Below the pieces are notes generated by a model, which searched no databases, was not told the DNA's origin, and saw only the letters and a program-made list of their open reading frames with translations. A program made the position numbers and the translations under genes. From NCBI RefSeq assembly GCF_025949665.1, contig NZ_JAPDFT010000001.1, forward strand, positions 2,976,001 to 3,040,000: a DNA stretch of 64,000 bases, given 5' to 3'. This document shows, one piece after another, positions 63,592 through 64,000 of the stretch (the first letter of the stretch is position 1; each line of letters begins with the position of its first letter). Source of the stretch: Chryseobacterium viscerum. Lineage in GTDB: Bacteria; Bacteroidota; Bacteroidia; Flavobacteriales; Weeksellaceae.

Positions 63592-64000
63592 TTCTTAAAA
63601 TAAATTTGAATTAAAAATGCAGCTACCCAAAGTACTAGGGTAACCTGTATATAGCGGTCCCTGTACACAATTTTTGTGGGAGATTCTGTTCTGTTATAAA
63701 CCAAGGTCTGCTGAAGGTATCTCAATAAGGCAAAAACCACGAAAATTACCGTATAAAAAACTCTTTCATGGAATCTTTCCTGAACTTCCGGTGACAGGGT
63801 AAACATCAGGTAGCACACAATAGCCAGTGTAATTGAAATGGATAATGCAATATCTGCAAACTGAACGTTATATCCATCTAATGCCCGTCTTGTTTTTCCT
63901 GAAACCTGAGCGTTGATAAGCTCTCCTCTTCTTTTTCCAATTGCCAGTACGAGTGCCAGCACAAACGTTAAGAGAATAGCCCATTGTGAAATACTGATTC
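63588..64000 (-). CDS. UbiA-family polyprenyl-phosphate phosphoribosyltransferase, C-terminal part (5' end outside window)
   Basis: The visible 136 codons form the C-terminal half of a membrane prenyltransferase: LVLAIGKRRGELINAQV, GYNVQFADIALSISITLAIVCYLMF, then two or three more helices ending IQIYFKK. The KRRGEL motif is typical of the decaprenyl-phosphate phosphoribosyltransferase (Rv3806c-like) branch. The frame continues beyond 64000; an internal GTG at 63962 is not the start. With the next three genes it makes the polyprenyl-phosphoryl pentose set. Confidence 0.85.
   Translation of the reverse strand, partial: ISISQWAILLTFVLALVLAIGKRRGELINAQVSGKTRRALDGYNVQFADIALSISITLAIVCYLMFTLSPEVQERFHERVFYTVIFVVFALLRYLQQTLVYNRTESPTKIVYRDRYIQVTLVLWVAAFLIQIYFKK

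Noticed and set aside
63588-63962. Complete 124-residue protein starting at GTG 63962
   Set aside because: The frame is open upstream to the window edge and the product is only the C-terminal half of a UbiA-family enzyme.

Overview
The window looks like a chromosomal segment of a Chryseobacterium-like member of the Flavobacteriia (Bacteroidota). The signs are low GC, signal peptides ending in AQ, promoters of the TAnnTTTG/TTG type, a type IX secretion C-terminal tail, a TonB receptor with a carboxypeptidase-like plug extension, and many Bacteroidota families. The genus is an inference; no 16S gene is present.

Layout. 1-4.6 kb: the 5' part of a GH18/NodB-deacetylase/GT2 fusion, cinA and a small hypothetical gene. 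4.6-12.5 kb: a lipocalin, then a LytTR two-component system whose kinase and regulator genes are separated by two small membrane-protein genes, then three secreted-protein genes (two SIMPL, one VWA). Each of these three has the same tandem operator (TCACCAAGT twice, 21 bp apart) at a fixed distance from its -7 box. 12.5-20.8 kb: FAD oxidoreductase, SpoIIAA-like protein, MFS/AraC pair, lipA, sigma factor and tyrS. 20.8-24.6 kb: a NarX/NarL-type system flanked by two paralogous small lipoproteins. 24.7-30 kb: esterase, aspartyl protease-PDZ, L,D-transpeptidase and small membrane proteins. 30.1-35.4 kb: a membrane AraC regulator, TonB receptor and PI-PLC-like enzyme, perhaps a phosphoinositide or inositol-phosphate scavenging unit. 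36.4-41.1 kb: a large type IX-secreted FISUMP-domain protein.

41.3-58.4 kb: a Wzx/Wzy-type capsule or exopolysaccharide operon, all on the minus strand. It runs from a CapD-type dehydratase through Wza, Wzc, epimerase, UDP-sugar dehydrogenase, Wzx, pyruvyltransferase, GT2, Wzy, GT4 and a beta-helix protein to a second GT4. It is bracketed by directly oriented tRNA-Asp genes: one on the left with a fragment of a second, and four in tandem on the right. This suggests insertion into, or rearrangement of, a tRNA-Asp array.

58.8-64 kb: thioredoxin, and a tightly packed operon of UbiA-type phosphoribosyltransferase, DprE1-like oxidase, DprE2-like reductase and HAD phosphatase. This is a set matching the mycobacterial route to polyprenyl-phosphoryl arabinose. 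A PrcB-like lipoprotein and a cysteine desulfurase follow. The genes at both window edges are incomplete.
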